DNA of 59,216 nucleotides, taken from Asaia bogorensis (GTDB lineage: Bacteria; Pseudomonadota; Alphaproteobacteria; Reyranellales; Reyranellaceae). Location: assembly GCA_945905835.1 (NCBI GenBank), contig CAMDQJ010000008.1, forward strand, positions 1 to 59,216, read 5' to 3'. The notes beneath the pieces were generated by a model. It searched no databases and was not told where the DNA came from. It saw only the letters and a program-made list of their open reading frames with translations. Both the position numbers and the translations under genes were made by a program. Below, one piece after another: positions 59,105 through 59,216 of this stretch (its first letter is position 1; every line of letters starts with the position of its first letter).

Positions 59105-59216
59105 TGTAAGCGCCGGAGACAAACTCCCTCACTGAAGCGGCCGGAATATCTGGTTGCGCCGGAACGAAAATACATCGGCAGTTAGCTCTTTGCACGGCAT
59201 GCAGAGGGCGGGGGGA
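59105..59216 (+). mobile_element. IS21-family element, second copy, outer end only
   Basis: TGTAAGCGCCGGAGAC at 59105 starts 112 bases that are the exact inverse of 647-758. The window ends on the first base of the istA start codon, so no coding part is included. The transposase would read rightward, away from the window, giving inverted orientation relative to the left copy. Confidence 0.9.

Noticed and set aside
1..59216. Composite transposon carried by the two IS21 copies
   Set aside because: IS21 elements do not usually mobilise 58 kb, the cargo includes rpsD and other core genes, and no target duplication can be seen. Ordinary chromosome between repeats is simpler.
1..59216. tRNA, rRNA or CRISPR arrays
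   Set aside because: No cloverleaf with a plausible T-arm, no rRNA sequence and no regularly spaced repeats were found on reading either strand.

Overview
The window is a high-GC, densely coded stretch of an alphaproteobacterial chromosome. Gene content points to a soil or freshwater heterotroph of the Rhodospirillales/Reyranella type: an ethylmalonyl-CoA mutase relative with a PhaR-like operator, a Bug-type solute receptor, a COQ7-family protein, an AtzH/HpxZ-type catabolic cluster, paired amidases and many MFS/RND exporters. The taxonomic guess is inference. Both window edges lie inside copies of one IS21-family element in opposite orientation (112 identical bases at 647-758 and 59105-59216), so the edges look like an assembly limit at a repeat.

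Layout. 1-1326: IS21 istA and the methyltransferase it interrupts. 1384-5867 (minus): catabolic operon of amidase, AtzH/HpxZ-like protein, metal-dependent amidohydrolase, CitE-like lyase and a divergent SDR. 5877-10243 (minus): RND pump with its adaptor. 10334-12384 (minus): rpsD with a clear terminator, OsmC, TrmJ. 12399-15073 (minus): EmrAB-type pump. 15130-15404: gene debris. 15468-17707 (minus): M48 protease and DUF898 membrane protein. 17751-20981: PhaR-like site, ethylmalonyl-CoA mutase with two in-frame stops, thioesterase, frameshifted FkbM methyltransferase. 21050-27660: NUDIX, His-rich secreted protein, Bug receptor, then a TTC38-like/amidase/amidase operon. 27664-35068: two convergent broken genes, Rieske oxygenase with gluQ, an AlkA-esterase-beta-lactamase-fold-MFS operon, a 132-bp inverted-repeat element and a GST fragment. 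35084-37810: nitronate monooxygenase, DedA-like, DsbB, COQ7. 37875-45752: HNH nuclease, serine hydrolase, MFS, thioesterase, large membrane protein, and an oxidoreductase-SelD fusion. 45813-51901: H1-like basic protein, shortened OsmC, aminotransferase, MarC, RraA-like, DHA2 transporter, CinA. 51898-53603: broken sensor kinase fused by deletion to the start of a DUF1028 gene. 53739-58467: MFS, GMC oxidoreductase, DUF2786 protein, LDH2-type dehydrogenase. 58523-59216: truncated GH25 lipoprotein and the second IS end.

The main theme is decay rather than an obvious new system. About a dozen genes are broken by different routes: IS insertion, nonsense codons (three TAG, one TAA), single-base frameshifts, and at least five deletion junctions. 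Ordinary neighbours, including rpsD, remain intact. Point lesions could be assembly errors; the deletion junctions and the IS insertion are much harder to explain that way. No tRNA, rRNA or CRISPR array was recognised, and no stretch above 300 bases lacks a gene or gene remnant.
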